Shown one piece after another: positions 9,627 to 19,159 of a DNA stretch of 64,000 nucleotides. Below the pieces are notes generated by a model. The model worked only from the letters and a program-made list of their open reading frames with translations, ran no database searches and was not told the DNA's origin. Each line of letters opens with the position of its first letter. The stretch's first letter is position 1. The translations under genes and the position numbers were made by a program. Source of the stretch: Riemerella anatipestifer ATCC 11845 = DSM 15868 (GTDB lineage Bacteria > Bacteroidota > Bacteroidia > Flavobacteriales > Weeksellaceae); NCBI RefSeq assembly GCF_000252855.1, contig NC_017045.1, positions 1,674,001 to 1,738,000 of the forward strand, read 5' to 3'.

Positions 9627-9758
9627 AAAGGTAGAAAATATAGGTAATTAAGTTAAATAAGGTATCTCGGGGGTAAAATATGGATACCGCAATTTAAGAC
9701 CTCTATCCGAAGAGAGGCGTCAAATAGTTAAATAATTGTAAAAATTAAAAATAGAATT
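9627..9758 (+). promoter_or_regulatory. Leader with two hairpins upstream of the exported-protein operon
   Basis: GGTATC (9661-9666) pairs with GATACC (9683-9688) around a G-rich loop, and CCTCT...AGAGG form a second hairpin near 9700-9717, about 45 bases before the ATG at 9759. No clear TAnnTTTG box and no known riboswitch class was recognised. It could be a structured 5' leader or chance. Confidence 0.3.
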
Positions 9759-11360
9759 ATGAAGAAAAATTTATTGACATTATGCGTCGTGGCGGCAACA
9801 ATGCTTCCAGCTACCGCACTAGCACAACAAGAGGTAGAGAACCTTACTGTAAGAAAAGGGAATGAGCTAAGTCGTGAGTATTTGCGTCCATCTATGAGTT
9901 CGCTCTATTTTACAGACGGGAGTTATGAGGCTAACCAAATCGTTAAATATTTACAGCAGATAAATTCTGAACAATATGATGTAAATAGGTTAGAAAAAAC
10001 GATTTCTGAAGGAGATTTATCAAGCAGGGAGTTAGTAGATGTAGTTTTGGATAGTTGGAAAGTAGGAAACCAAATAATGGGTAATTGGTTTCCAGAATTT
10101 ATCAATGAGCAAGAAGGTTACTCTCTAAAAGTATTGGAGGGAAGAGGTAAATATGCTGCTACTGATGCCGATGTTCTAAGAAGCGAAGCGAGTCACAGAA
10201 AATCGGTTCTTAATAACTTAGGAGAAAAATTGATAGACCGTTCTTATGTAAAAGTATGTTATCTATACAAGGGTAAACAGAATGAAACTAGATTAAAAAC
10301 TTATATATATAAGTTGAATTTTAATGACGAAGTAAGAACCAACTTCTATGATAATTATTTTAATCGACCTGACGGAGTACAAAAAGCGACTTTTCCATTG
10401 GTTTTTGTAATGGAAGACGATTCATCACTTACAGTCTTTAAAGACCGTGAAGGTAACATAGATTATGGCTCTACTGCAATGTCTGCTTTTGAATATATAG
10501 ACAGAAAGCTATCTAGTAAAGTGAATGATTTCAAGGTTCAGACGGCAGTAATAGAAACTTCTCCTATTAGAGCGAAAATAGGGTATAAAGAAGGGTTGAG
10601 GATTGATGACCGCTATGATGTGATGGAACTTGTCTTAGACTCTGAAGGTAAAGAAGTAGCTAAGAGAAAAGCGGTAGTGAGAGTGGATAGCTACATTGCA
10701 GATAATCGTTCAGAAGCTACAGGAGAAACTACGGATATGACCAAGTTTTATAAATTACTAGGAGGAAGGGTGCAGGAGGGAATGACCCTTGTGAAAAAAG
10801 GAGAAGTGGGGACTAGTGTTATTCCGTATGCTTCATTATCAGGAGTAGGGTTAATGTTGGATTATAGAACAAAATGGTATCCTGGACTTTTTGTGTATCT
10901 AAAAGGAGATTTACCCGTAGGAAAAGACTATGTTACTGGAAAGCAAGAGATAAATAAAGCTTATTCAAAATTCACTATTTCTGGCGATAATATAACTGTG
11001 GACAAGAAAGATGCTCACACAATATTTAGGCTAGGGTTAGGCGTAATGAAAGAGTTTTATTTTGCTCGTAACTTAGTTGTAGGAGCAGGAGTAGGAGCAG
11101 GTAGGTTATTCGCAACGGAATCCGAAAATAAACAAAAACTTGATTTTAAAGTGCTATATGGTGAAGCTATTGGGCGTTTTGGTATCCAGTTCTCTCCAAA
11201 TTTCCAATTATTTGCACAAGCAGACTACAACTATTACTTTGGTGATGGGGTAGAGTACAGTATTGGTTATGGTAAAACCGTTAAACTCTATGATGGTGAA
11301 TATTTTAATAAACAGCTAAACAAGCTGGGTATAGGAGTAGGAGCTAAAATATCATTCTAA
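9759..11360 (+). CDS. Exported protein, predicted outer-membrane beta-barrel C-terminus
   Basis: A 533-residue protein of unknown function. Residues 1-22 form a Sec signal peptide ending ALA-QQ. The middle (about 270-355) has a compact beta-rich stretch (SPIRAKIGYKEGLRIDDRYDV, then KEVAKRKAVVRV) of the kind found in FlgT/LPP20-like envelope proteins; this is inference. The last 180 residues alternate short hydrophobic beta strands rich in Gly, Tyr and Phe (LGLGVMKEF, VVGAGVGAG, YGEAIGRFGIQF) and end in a C-terminal Phe, as outer-membrane barrels do. First gene of a tight operon of four exported proteins, 13 bases before the next gene. Confidence 0.75.
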   Translation: MKKNLLTLCVVAATMLPATALAQQEVENLTVRKGNELSREYLRPSMSSLYFTDGSYEANQIVKYLQQINSEQYDVNRLEKTISEGDLSSRELVDVVLDSWKVGNQIMGNWFPEFINEQEGYSLKVLEGRGKYAATDADVLRSEASHRKSVLNNLGEKLIDRSYVKVCYLYKGKQNETRLKTYIYKLNFNDEVRTNFYDNYFNRPDGVQKATFPLVFVMEDDSSLTVFKDREGNIDYGSTAMSAFEYIDRKLSSKVNDFKVQTAVIETSPIRAKIGYKEGLRIDDRYDVMELVLDSEGKEVAKRKAVVRVDSYIADNRSEATGETTDMTKFYKLLGGRVQEGMTLVKKGEVGTSVIPYASLSGVGLMLDYRTKWYPGLFVYLKGDLPVGKDYVTGKQEINKAYSKFTISGDNITVDKKDAHTIFRLGLGVMKEFYFARNLVVGAGVGAGRLFATESENKQKLDFKVLYGEAIGRFGIQFSPNFQLFAQADYNYYFGDGVEYSIGYGKTVKLYDGEYFNKQLNKLGIGVGAKISF

Positions 11361-11373
11361 AAATAAATATATA

Positions 11374-11859
11374 ATGAAAAAAACAATCATTATATCAGGG
11401 TTGGTAATGCTTTCAGTAGCATTCCAATCCTGCTCTACCACTCAAGTTTCATATGATTACGAAATAGTATGTCAAGGAGTAGGTTCGCAGGGGTCTAATT
11501 TGGTGAAAGTTTATTCCTATGCTTCCACAATGGATGAAGCCACCAGGCAGGTAAAGCGAGATGCAGTACACGGGATTTTATTTAAGGGGATATTAGGAGG
11601 AAATCGTTGTTCGTCTCAACCTCCTATCGTAAGTCCTGCGGAATTAGAGAGTCATAAAGAGTTTTTTGATAACTTCTTTAAAGGAGATTATGAAAGATTC
11701 GTTAATCTATCTTCCGATGGAAATATCCCAGCAAAAGATAGGCTGAGAGTTGGAAGTAAATATAAAATAGGTGTAACCGTTTCTGTTAATAAAAATGAAC
11801 TTCGCAAGTACCTAGAAAATAAAGGGGTTATAAAGAAGTTAGGACATTTATTTGAATAA
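11374..11859 (+). CDS. Predicted lipoprotein of the exported-protein operon
   Basis: A 161-residue lipoprotein. The signal peptide ends in a lipobox (SVAFQSC) with C20 as the expected lipidated residue. The mature part contains GSQGSNLVKVYSYASTMDEA followed by RDAVHGILFKGI, reminiscent of the small alpha/beta domain of LPP20/CsgG-type envelope proteins in which a helix bearing A-x-x-x-A-x-x-D-A packs on a sheet. Two further Cys in the mature protein are not part of a known motif. It sits between the barrel protein and the DUF6175-like protein, with spacers of 13 and 9 bases, so it very likely works with them at the outer membrane. Function unknown. Confidence 0.75.
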   Translation: MKKTIIISGLVMLSVAFQSCSTTQVSYDYEIVCQGVGSQGSNLVKVYSYASTMDEATRQVKRDAVHGILFKGILGGNRCSSQPPIVSPAELESHKEFFDNFFKGDYERFVNLSSDGNIPAKDRLRVGSKYKIGVTVSVNKNELRKYLENKGVIKKLGHLFE

Positions 11860-11868
11860 AATAATAAT

Positions 11869-12747
11869 ATGATGAAAAAAATAAGTACATTATTTATTTT
11901 CATAATGTTGGGAATTAGCACCTTGTATAGTCAAGGTGCTAAAAAGCCCAAAATTATGGTAGTTCCATCAGACGCACTCCTTAACCAAAAAGGTTTATTA
12001 TCAGGAGGAGACGATATGGGAGAAGAAGTTTTTGTTCAAAACTATAGTAAAGCATTTCTAGATATTGAATTAAAAGCAATGATTTCAAAATTCGGTGAAA
12101 TGATGAAAGAAAGAGGTTTTGAGACGGTAATGCTTGAACAAGAGTTAAAAAGAAATCAGGGTAAAGGTCTATCAGTAAACTATGATATAAAAATAGATTT
12201 AACTTATAAAGTAACATCACAGGGACCGAGGAAAAAAGTTTATGCCGAATTTTCGGGTATAGATGTGTATAGCAGTAAACAAATTGCAGCATCTAGCGGA
12301 GAAAGTGAATATGCTATTGGTGAATCTAATGAGAATCTTCTTCAAGAAGCGGTTTTAGATAAGATAGACCAATTTAATAATCAACTGATGACAACCTTTA
12401 ATGAAATGGCACAAAATGGTAGAGAATCTCGCCTTATCATTATTTCAGAAGGTCTATCATTAGATGAAGAAATGGACGGTAAAAACATTTTAGATTTTGT
12501 AGAAGATTGGCTGTCCGCTAGATGTGTAAGAGGGAACTTTACCACAGATGATGCCAACGAAAGTAGGATAGAGGTTTCGCAAGCGATGATGCCTTTGTTT
12601 GGAGAGAATGGAAAGTCTTTAGATGCAAGGAACTTTTACAGGGATTTAGAAAAAATGTTAGGAAATATTGCGGCATCTAAAGGGTTTAAACTAAGTAGAA
12701 CCAAATCAAAATTGGGTGAGGTAGAGTACACAATAAAACAAAATTAG
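11869..12747 (+). CDS. DUF6175-like exported protein
   Basis: A 292-residue exported protein with a signal peptide (cleavage near LYSQ-GAKK). The mature N-terminus starts AKKPKIMVVPSDALL, the typical first strand of TolB-N/CsgG-like domains. The overall pattern, including the repeated stretches VNYDIKIDLTYKV and SRIEVSQAMMPLFGENGKS and the C-terminal EVEYTIKQN, fits the Bacteroidota DUF6175 family as I remember it. No enzyme motif is visible. Third gene of the operon; it ends five bases before the next ATG. Its likely site is the periplasm or the inner face of the outer membrane. Confidence 0.7.
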   Translation: MMKKISTLFIFIMLGISTLYSQGAKKPKIMVVPSDALLNQKGLLSGGDDMGEEVFVQNYSKAFLDIELKAMISKFGEMMKERGFETVMLEQELKRNQGKGLSVNYDIKIDLTYKVTSQGPRKKVYAEFSGIDVYSSKQIAASSGESEYAIGESNENLLQEAVLDKIDQFNNQLMTTFNEMAQNGRESRLIIISEGLSLDEEMDGKNILDFVEDWLSARCVRGNFTTDDANESRIEVSQAMMPLFGENGKSLDARNFYRDLEKMLGNIAASKGFKLSRTKSKLGEVEYTIKQN

Positions 12748-12752
12748 AAAAT

Positions 12753-13682
12753 ATGAAATCAAAACAAACTCTAAATTATCTATTATTTTTTATAGGGATT
12801 ATATTTGGAACGGCTCAAGAAGTTACGATAGCTCCAGCTCGGATAAAAAGTGATTATACTCTATCAGAAAAAGCAGATACTCAGATTATAGCTAAGATGC
12901 AGAAGGTGCTTAATAAAAGTGGTATAATTGACTATGAAAACGCCGTTTTTGCACTAGTTCCCGAAATATCTATATTATCGGAACATACATCTTCTGGTAT
13001 TCCGTCAATTGCAGAAGTAGAATATGAACTTTCATTTAGTGTGATGAATATTTTTGATGGAAAGGCTTTTGCTACTCATTCATTTAAAACCAAAGGGAGA
13101 GGGAGTAATAAAGGAAATGCTATTGCAATGGGATTGAAAAATATTGATTTAAATACCCCAATATTTTCTGAATTTTTAGAAAGAACTAAATCAAAAATAA
13201 TCTCCCATTATGAGAGAGAATTACCTAAAATGATACAAAGAATTAACATTCAAGTAGGTGCTAAAAATTATGAAGAAGCCCTATTCATTTTATCACAAAT
13301 TCCAGAAGCAATTCCTTCTTACGCTTCAAAAATTTTACCCTTAACAGAGAAGGTTTATAAGTCTTATGAAGAAAATTTAGGTAAGGAGTTTTTACAAAGA
13401 GCAAAATCTAAGTGGGCGATTAGCAAAGATGAATACACCGCCTCGGAGGTGGCAGAGCTATTGTCTCAAATTCCGGTAGAAACCTCTGCTTATAAAGAAT
13501 CTCAAGTGTTGTTAAAAAATATTGATAAATATATAGCAAATAAAGATGTTTTTTATAGAAAACTTCGTGAAAAGGAGATAAATAATGCTCATCTAGAACG
13601 TAAAGCTGCCATAGAAGCAATAAGAGCTATAGGAGTAGCTTATGGTAAAAATGCAGGGACGAAAGTTGTTCTATGGAAGTAA
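12753..13682 (+). CDS. Exported protein with CsgG/TolB-N-like and helical-repeat regions
   Basis: A 309-residue protein with a signal peptide (cleavage near GTAQ-EVT). Residues 22-160 resemble an envelope alpha/beta domain (VTIAPARIKSDYTLSEKADT opening, then FALVPEISIL and EVEYELSFSVMNIFDGKAF). From about 160 on, the sequence becomes helical with two similar units (NYEEALFILSQIPEAIPSY and EYTASEVAELLSQIPVETSAY) that look like TPR-like repeats. Last gene of the operon, with no obvious terminator before rpsL. Function unknown; a periplasmic scaffold for the three upstream proteins is plausible. Confidence 0.7.
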   Translation: MKSKQTLNYLLFFIGIIFGTAQEVTIAPARIKSDYTLSEKADTQIIAKMQKVLNKSGIIDYENAVFALVPEISILSEHTSSGIPSIAEVEYELSFSVMNIFDGKAFATHSFKTKGRGSNKGNAIAMGLKNIDLNTPIFSEFLERTKSKIISHYERELPKMIQRINIQVGAKNYEEALFILSQIPEAIPSYASKILPLTEKVYKSYEENLGKEFLQRAKSKWAISKDEYTASEVAELLSQIPVETSAYKESQVLLKNIDKYIANKDVFYRKLREKEINNAHLERKAAIEAIRAIGVAYGKNAGTKVVLWK

Positions 13683-13784
13683 ATCAAAAATAATTTGGTT
13701 TTCGTAAAAAAGAGGTCAGACAACTTTATCCATTTATAAAACTACATCAATTAAAAGGTAAAGAAGGACAAAATAGATGAATAA

Positions 13785-13815
13785 TTGTGTATTTTAGAAA
13801 AAAAAGTTATCTTTG
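13785..13815 (+). promoter_or_regulatory. Promoter of the str ribosomal operon
   Basis: TTG (13785-13787), 20 bases, then TATCTTTG (13808-13815), 35 bases before the rpsL ATG. A strong match to the Bacteroidota consensus, expected for a highly expressed operon. Confidence 0.8.
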
Positions 13816-13849
13816 CACCTTGAAACTAAAAATAAATAAAAGCAATTAA

Positions 13850-14233
13850 ATGCCTACTATTCAACAATTAGTAAGAAAAGGAAGAGCCACACTTGCCAAG
13901 AAGAGCAAATCGGCTGCTTTGGATTCTTGTCCACAAAAGAGAGGTGTATGTACAAGAGTATATACAACTACACCTAAGAAACCTAACTCTGCACTTAGAA
14001 AAGTAGCAAGGGTAAGACTTTCTAACGGTAAAGAAGTAAACGCTTATATCCCGGGCGAAGGACACAATCTCCAAGAGCACTCGATAGTATTGGTAAGAGG
14101 CGGAAGGGTGAAAGACCTACCGGGAGTTCGTTATCACATTGTTCGTGGTGCTTTAGATACCGCTGGAGTTAACGGAAGACTTCAGAGAAGATCTAAGTAC
14201 GGTGCTAAGCGTCCTAAAGATGCTAAAAAGTAA
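13850..14233 (+). CDS. rpsL: 30S ribosomal protein S12
   Basis: The 127-residue S12 protein of the decoding centre. Conserved [12 protein letters not shown] and [10 protein letters not shown] are intact. K43 and K88, the residues changed in many streptomycin-resistant mutants, are both lysine, i.e. the wild-type state. First gene of the str operon, with its own promoter. Confidence 0.99.
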   Translation: MPTIQQLVRKGRATLAKKSKSAALDSCPQKRGVCTRVYTTTPKKPNSALRKVARVRLSNGKEVNAYIPGEGHNLQEHSIVLVRGGRVKDLPGVRYHIVRGALDTAGVNGRLQRRSKYGAKRPKDAKK

Positions 14234-14258
14234 TCATTAAATTTTAAGAAACAGAACA

Positions 14259-14735
14259 ATGAGAAAAACAAAAGCGAAAAAAAGACCGTTGTTACCAGAT
14301 CCAAAATTTAATGATCAGTTGGTAACTAGATTTGTGAATAACCTAATGCTAGACGGTAAGAAGTCTATCGCATTCAGAATTTTCTATGATGCACTAGACA
14401 TCGTAGAAGCTAAAAAAGGAGAAAACGAAAAAACTTCATTAGAAATTTGGAAAGATGCTCTAACTAATGTAATGCCTCACGTAGAAGTGCGTTCAAGAAG
14501 AGTTGGTGGTGCTAACTTCCAAATTCCGATGCCTATTAGAGCAGATAGAAAAATCTCTATGGCAATGAAGTGGCTTATTAAGTACGCTAAAGCGAGAAAT
14601 GATAAGTCTATGGCTCAGAAATTAGCTGCTGAAATTATTGCTGCTGCTAAGGAGGAAGGTGCTGCCTTCAAAAAGAAAACTGATACTCACAAAATGGCTG
14701 AGGCTAACAAAGCATTCTCACACTTTAGATTCTAA
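14259..14735 (+). CDS. rpsG: 30S ribosomal protein S7
   Basis: The 158-residue S7, which nucleates assembly of the 30S head by binding 16S rRNA. Typical [16 protein letters not shown] start, [14 protein letters not shown] and [14 protein letters not shown] end are present. It follows rpsL by 25 bases and precedes fusA by six bases, so it is cotranscribed with both. Confidence 0.99.
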   Translation: MRKTKAKKRPLLPDPKFNDQLVTRFVNNLMLDGKKSIAFRIFYDALDIVEAKKGENEKTSLEIWKDALTNVMPHVEVRSRRVGGANFQIPMPIRADRKISMAMKWLIKYAKARNDKSMAQKLAAEIIAAAKEEGAAFKKKTDTHKMAEANKAFSHFRF

Positions 14736-14741
14736 TAGGAA

Positions 14742-16859
14742 ATGGGAAGAGATCTTAAATACACTAGAAATATTGGTATTGCAGCTCACATTGATGCTGG
14801 TAAAACCACTACTACTGAAAGAATTCTATTCTATACAGGTAAAACCCACAAAATAGGTGAGGTACACGATGGTGCTTCTACTATGGACTGGATGGAGCAA
14901 GAAGCTGAAAGGGGGATTACAATTACTTCTGCAGCTACAACTTGTAACTGGGTATTTCCTAGACATGATGGGAAGCCTACAGCAGACGCTAAAGATTATC
15001 ACTTTAACATCATCGATACACCGGGACACGTAGACTTTACCGTAGAGGTAAACCGTTCTCTTAGAGTATTAGATGGTTTAGTATTCTTATTCTCTGCAGT
15101 AGACGGAGTAGAGCCTCAGTCTGAAACAAACTGGAGACTAGCAGATAACTACAAAGTGGCTAGAATGGGGTTTGTAAACAAAATGGATAGACAGGGTGCA
15201 GACTTTCTTAATGTAGTAAACCAAGTTAAGGAAATGTTAGGTTCTAACGCAGTTCCTATCGTACTTCCTATTGGTGCAGAAGAAGACTTTAAAGGAGTGG
15301 TAGACCTTATTAAGAATAGAGCTATCATTTGGCATGAGGAAACTCAAGGAGCTACTTTTGATGTAGTGCCTATTCCTGATGATATGAAGGATGATGTATT
15401 AGCTTACAGACAAAACTTAGTAGAAGCTGTAGCTGAGTACGATGAGTCTTTATTAGAGAAGTTCTTTGAAGATCCAGATTCTATTACAGAAGAAGAAATT
15501 AACGAAGCACTTAGAAAAGCTACTATCGATTTATCTATTATCCCAATGACTTGTGGTTCTTCATTTAAGAACAAAGGGGTGCAGTTTATGCTAGATGCGG
15601 TTTGTAGATACTTACCTTCTCCATTAGACAAAGATGATATCAACGGTACAGATCCTAATACAGATGCTGAAATCAGTAGAAAACCAGATGTAAACGAGCC
15701 TTTCTCTGCATTAGCATTTAAAATTGCTACAGACCCATTCGTGGGAAGATTAGCATTCTTTAGAGCTTATTCAGGAAGACTAGATGCTGGTTCTTATGTA
15801 CTTAATACAAGATCTGGAAACAAAGAAAGAATTTCTAGAATTTACCAAATGCACGCTAATAAGCAAAATCCTGTAGAGTATATCGAAGCGGGAGATATTG
15901 GTGCAGCGGTAGGTTTCAAAGATATTAAAACTGGGGATACACTTTCTGATGAGAAGAACCCTATCGTTTTAGAATCTATGATTTTCCCAGATCCAGTAAT
16001 CGGTATTGCAGTAGAACCTAAAACTAAAGCAGACCAAGATAAATTGGGTAATGCTCTTGCTAAATTAGCAGAAGAAGACCCAACTTTCCAAGTGAAAACT
16101 GATGAGGCTTCTGGACAAACTATTATCTCTGGTATGGGTGAACTTCATTTAGATATCATTGTAGATCGTTTGAAGAGAGAATTCAAAGTAGAGGTTAACC
16201 AGGGTCAGCCGCAAGTAGAGTACAAAGAAGCTCTTACTGCTACTGCTAACCATAGAGAAGTTTATAAGAAACAATCTGGTGGTAGAGGTAAGTTTGCGGA
16301 TATCGTATTCGAAATCGGTCCAGCTGATGAAGGTAAGACAGGTCTTGAATTCATTAACGAAATTAAAGGTGGTAATATTCCTAAAGAATTTATCCCTTCT
16401 GTAGAAAAAGGATTCAAGGAAGCTATGAGGAATGGTCCTTTAGCAGGATTCGAAGTTGAAGCAATGAAGATTACCCTTAAAGATGGATCTTTCCACGCGG
16501 TAGACTCTGACCAACTTTCTTTCGAATTAGCAGCTAAGTTAGGTTTCAAAGCGGCTGGTAAAGCAGCGAAGGCTGTAATTATGGAGCCTATTATGAAGCT
16601 TGAAGTAGTTACTCCGGAAGAATATATGGGGGATATCGTAGGGGACCTTAACAGAAGAAGAGGTACTATTAACGGTATGGACGATAGAAACAACGCTAAG
16701 GTTATCAAGGCATTTGTTCCTCTTTCTGAAATGTTCGGGTATGTAACATCTCTTAGAACGCTTTCTTCTGGTAGAGCAACATCTTCTATGGAGTTTGAAA
16801 AGTACGAACCAGCTCCTCAGAACGTGGCTGACGAAGTAATAGAAAAAGCAAAAGGTTAA
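14742..16859 (+). CDS. fusA: Elongation factor G
   Basis: EF-G of 705 residues, the GTPase that drives ribosomal translocation. The G motifs [15 protein letters not shown] (G1), DTPGHVDF (G3) and NKMDRQGA (G4) lie in the first 150 residues; domains II to V follow, with the domain IV stretch [15 protein letters not shown] and the C-terminal [15 protein letters not shown] intact. The third gene of the str operon. No tuf gene follows; rpsJ does, 22 bases later, the usual order in Bacteroidota. Confidence 0.99.
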   Translation: MGRDLKYTRNIGIAAHIDAGKTTTTERILFYTGKTHKIGEVHDGASTMDWMEQEAERGITITSAATTCNWVFPRHDGKPTADAKDYHFNIIDTPGHVDFTVEVNRSLRVLDGLVFLFSAVDGVEPQSETNWRLADNYKVARMGFVNKMDRQGADFLNVVNQVKEMLGSNAVPIVLPIGAEEDFKGVVDLIKNRAIIWHEETQGATFDVVPIPDDMKDDVLAYRQNLVEAVAEYDESLLEKFFEDPDSITEEEINEALRKATIDLSIIPMTCGSSFKNKGVQFMLDAVCRYLPSPLDKDDINGTDPNTDAEISRKPDVNEPFSALAFKIATDPFVGRLAFFRAYSGRLDAGSYVLNTRSGNKERISRIYQMHANKQNPVEYIEAGDIGAAVGFKDIKTGDTLSDEKNPIVLESMIFPDPVIGIAVEPKTKADQDKLGNALAKLAEEDPTFQVKTDEASGQTIISGMGELHLDIIVDRLKREFKVEVNQGQPQVEYKEALTATANHREVYKKQSGGRGKFADIVFEIGPADEGKTGLEFINEIKGGNIPKEFIPSVEKGFKEAMRNGPLAGFEVEAMKITLKDGSFHAVDSDQLSFELAAKLGFKAAGKAAKAVIMEPIMKLEVVTPEEYMGDIVGDLNRRRGTINGMDDRNNAKVIKAFVPLSEMFGYVTSLRTLSSGRATSSMEFEKYEPAPQNVADEVIEKAKG

Positions 16860-16881
16860 TCTTTTAAAATTTAGAATTAAA

Positions 16882-17187
16882 ATGTCACAAAGAATCAGAA
16901 TAAAACTAAAATCTTACGATTACAATTTGGTAGATAAGTCTGCTGAGAAAATCGTAAAAACAGTAAAATCTACTGGTGCTGTAGTGAATGGTCCTATACC
17001 ATTGCCTACTCACAAAAGAATCTTTACGGTTCTTAGATCTCCGCACGTTAATAAGAAGGCGAGAGAGCAGTTCCAACTTTCAGCTCACAAGAGATTGATG
17101 GACATTTACTCTTCTTCTTCTAAAACGGTAGATGCTTTAATGAAGTTAGAGCTTTCTAGCGGTGTAGATGTAGAAATCAAAGTTTGA
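16882..17187 (+). CDS. rpsJ: 30S ribosomal protein S10
   Basis: The 101-residue S10, also the NusE partner in antitermination. Family stretches [21 protein letters not shown] and [25 protein letters not shown] are split here by a short linker; full length and intact. It is cut off from the S10 ribosomal cluster and instead ends the str operon, followed directly by a strong terminator. Confidence 0.99.
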   Translation: MSQRIRIKLKSYDYNLVDKSAEKIVKTVKSTGAVVNGPIPLPTHKRIFTVLRSPHVNKKAREQFQLSAHKRLMDIYSSSSKTVDALMKLELSSGVDVEIKV

Positions 17188-17212
17188 TAAATAAACTTTG
17201 CTATGATATCAA

Positions 17213-17248
17213 ACTCCTCCCTTAGATATAAGGGAGGAGTTTTTTTTA
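17213..17248 (+). terminator. Terminator of the str operon
   Basis: ACTCCTCCCTTA (17213-17224) and TAAGGGAGGAGT (17229-17240) form a perfect 12-bp stem with a four-base loop followed by T8. Confidence 0.95.
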
Positions 17249-17259
17249 TGAAAAATAGA

Positions 17260-17288
17260 TTGCCAATAAAAAAATAGTTTTATATTCG
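17260..17288 (+). promoter_or_regulatory. Promoter of the GLUG/T9SS surface-protein gene
   Basis: TTG (17260-17262), 18 bases, then TATATTCG (17281-17288), one base from the TAnnTTTG consensus, 27 bases before the ATG at 17315. Confidence 0.55.
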
Positions 17289-17314
17289 TAGCATGACAAT
17301 AAAAGTAAAAAGCT

Positions 17315-18797
17315 ATGAAAAGAAATTTATTAAAAACAGCAATTGCATTTTGTGTGGTAGGGGCTGGCTTGGGTTCTCTTTATGGACAAGAGGGCTATAA
17401 AGCTCCATTGGCCGAGAAAGTGAGTCCGGTTTACGATGGCGGATGATGCCGAACTGGATAATATGGTGTTTCCGACTTCGGAATGGCAGGCTTTTGCCGA
17501 TGTGTCTTGGTATTCGGATGCGGTGAACGAGTTTACCTTAACCACCGAGGCGCAACTCGCTGGTCTGTCCAAATTGGTGAAGGAAGGCAACAGTTTTTCG
17601 GGAAAAACCATTAGTCTTGGGAACGATTTGGACTTGGGCGAACACCTTTGGACAGCGATTGGCTACACTTACAGAACGCCGTTTTCTGGTAATTTTGACG
17701 GGAAGCATCACACCATTAAAAATCTAAAAGTGTACCGAGGCGATAGTGGGGATTTCCTGGGGTTGTTTGGTTATTATGCTTCGGGGAATTTAAAAGACCT
17801 GACGATTGATGGAGGGATGGTCAGGAAGGACACGGCGGGAGTGCTGGTAGGGAATTTCACCTCGGGGGCTACAATGAGCAACTGCCATATCAAGAACGGA
17901 AAACTGTTGGGGGGTTACGACCCTAATTATACCACGAGTGCCTTTAATGTGGGGTTGTTGTGCGGTTCGGTAACTTCTTCCAGCGTAGTGGATTATTGTT
18001 CGGCGGAAGGGGTGATTAAAGGCTTCCAGCAGGTGGGCGGTTTGGTAGGCTCGCCTTGGAACAAAGCCGTGATAAAAAACTCTTATTTCAAAGGAAAAGT
18101 GATAGGTGCTTATTTCGTGGGCGGTTTAGTAGGGTTCAGTACCTTTGCCTTCAGTCCTAATTCCGAGGTTTTAATAGAGGATTGCTATGCGATGGCGGAA
18201 GTGATGGGGGCTGAACACGTGGGCGGTTTTTACGGCGGTTTGCAGGTAGGGAAAATTAAAAATTCGTATTCTGTGAGTACCGTTGATGGCGCTTCGGGAA
18301 CGGTAGGGGGATTTGTGGGAAGTATCGGAGGCGGAGGCATTCTTGAAAATGCTCATTTTAACAAGACCGTGGCTCCGATGTCGGGGTATGGCGATGCTCC
18401 AGCTCCGGGAGTGGGCCTTATGGGGCATACCACCGAAGCGATGAAAGTGCAGTCGTTCTTAGATTTACTGAATAATAACCGAACACCTGAAAAATGGAAA
18501 TTCGAGAGCGGTGTAAATGAGGGGTATCCCGTGATTTACGATGCGGCAACGATGGGCGTTTCCGAAATTAAGAAACCCGACCAAGTTTCCATCTATCCAA
18601 CGGTGGCGAAGGATAAGCTGTACCTGTCGGATAAGGCTCAAACCTACACTTACCAAGTGCTTGATGTTACGGGGAGAGTGCTAAAAAGTGGCAAAACCAA
18701 CGCTTCCGTAGAGGTGGGCGACTTGAACCGAGGCGTGTACTTGCTGAAACTGGAAAACGGACAAGGCTACACGGTGCATAAGTTTATGAAAGATTAG
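17315..18797 (+). pseudogene. GLUG-repeat surface protein with T9SS sorting domain, frameshifted
   Basis: An ATG at 17315 opens a clean Sec signal peptide (MKRNLLKTAIAFCVVGAGLG, cleavage near YGQ) and 43 codons that end at TGA 17444. The next frame, open from 17424, carries the rest: GLUG-type repeats (VGGLVGS, VGGLVGF, VGGFYGG, VGGFVGS, about one per 30-45 residues) and a C-terminal type A type IX sorting domain (VSIYPTVAKDKLYL, then YQVLDVTGRVLKSGK, LNRGVYLLKLENG). The window in which the two frames can be joined is 17424-17443; one extra G in GGCGG (17439-17442) would explain it, since removing it restores Asp-Gly-Asp-Asp-Ala. Without the signal the 453-residue main frame would stay in the cytoplasm. 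Codon use is richer in GC than in the neighbours. Confidence 0.75.
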
Positions 18798-18814
18798 TTT
18801 TATTTGTTTAGACT

Positions 18815-18845
18815 AAAGCCTCCCTATCTAAGGGGGGCTTTTTTT
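18815..18845 (+). terminator. Terminator after the GLUG/T9SS gene
   Basis: AAAGCCTCCC pairs with GGGGGGCTTT around a short loop and runs into T7, 18 bases past the stop codon. Confidence 0.8.
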
Positions 18846-18865
18846 AGGATAAAAAATAAAAATTT

Positions 18866-19040
18866 TGGGGTTGGGGAACTGCCGCCCCATCTTGGGGAAT
18901 ATTTTTTTTAGCTAAAGAATAGATTTTGTTTTATAGGAAAAGGCTTCCCCATTGTTGAAAATAAGCTCCCCAAGATAGGGGGACGGTTTTTTAAGTTGGG
19001 GGAAGGTTGCCCCAAAGAGGGGAGGGTTTTCCCCGAGTTA
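18866..19040. repeat. G/C-run intergenic region with long imperfect inverted repeat
   Basis: The gap 18846-19079 has no ORF but many G4/G5 and C4/C5 runs. CCGCCCCATCTTGGGGA (18882-18898) is mirrored by TCCCCAAGATAGGGGGACGG (18967-18986), with about 68 bases between the arms; further pairs (GGGGGAAGGTTGCCCC, GGGGAGGGTTTTCCCC) follow to 19034. It could be a degenerate repeat element or a structured RNA. It differs strongly from the AT-rich surroundings. Confidence 0.6.
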
Positions 19041-19058
19041 TTTAATGAAAATTTCATT

Positions 19059-19087
19059 TTGATAGGTGGAAAATAATATTAAATTTG
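19059..19087 (+). promoter_or_regulatory. Promoter of the small coiled-coil protein gene
   Basis: TTG (19059-19061), 18 bases, TAAATTTG (19080-19087): a near-perfect Bacteroidota promoter with a 72-base leader to the ATG at 19160. Confidence 0.7.
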
Positions 19088-19159
19088 TATCAGCAGACCC
19101 TAACTATTGATAAGTTTCAAAAAGTGAAGTTTGGAGTATTAACTTAAAACCGTTTCATT

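Noticed and set aside
16262-16708. 148-codon minus-strand frame opposite fusA
   Set aside because: Antisense shadow of EF-G with Ser/Pro-rich composition typical of such frames.
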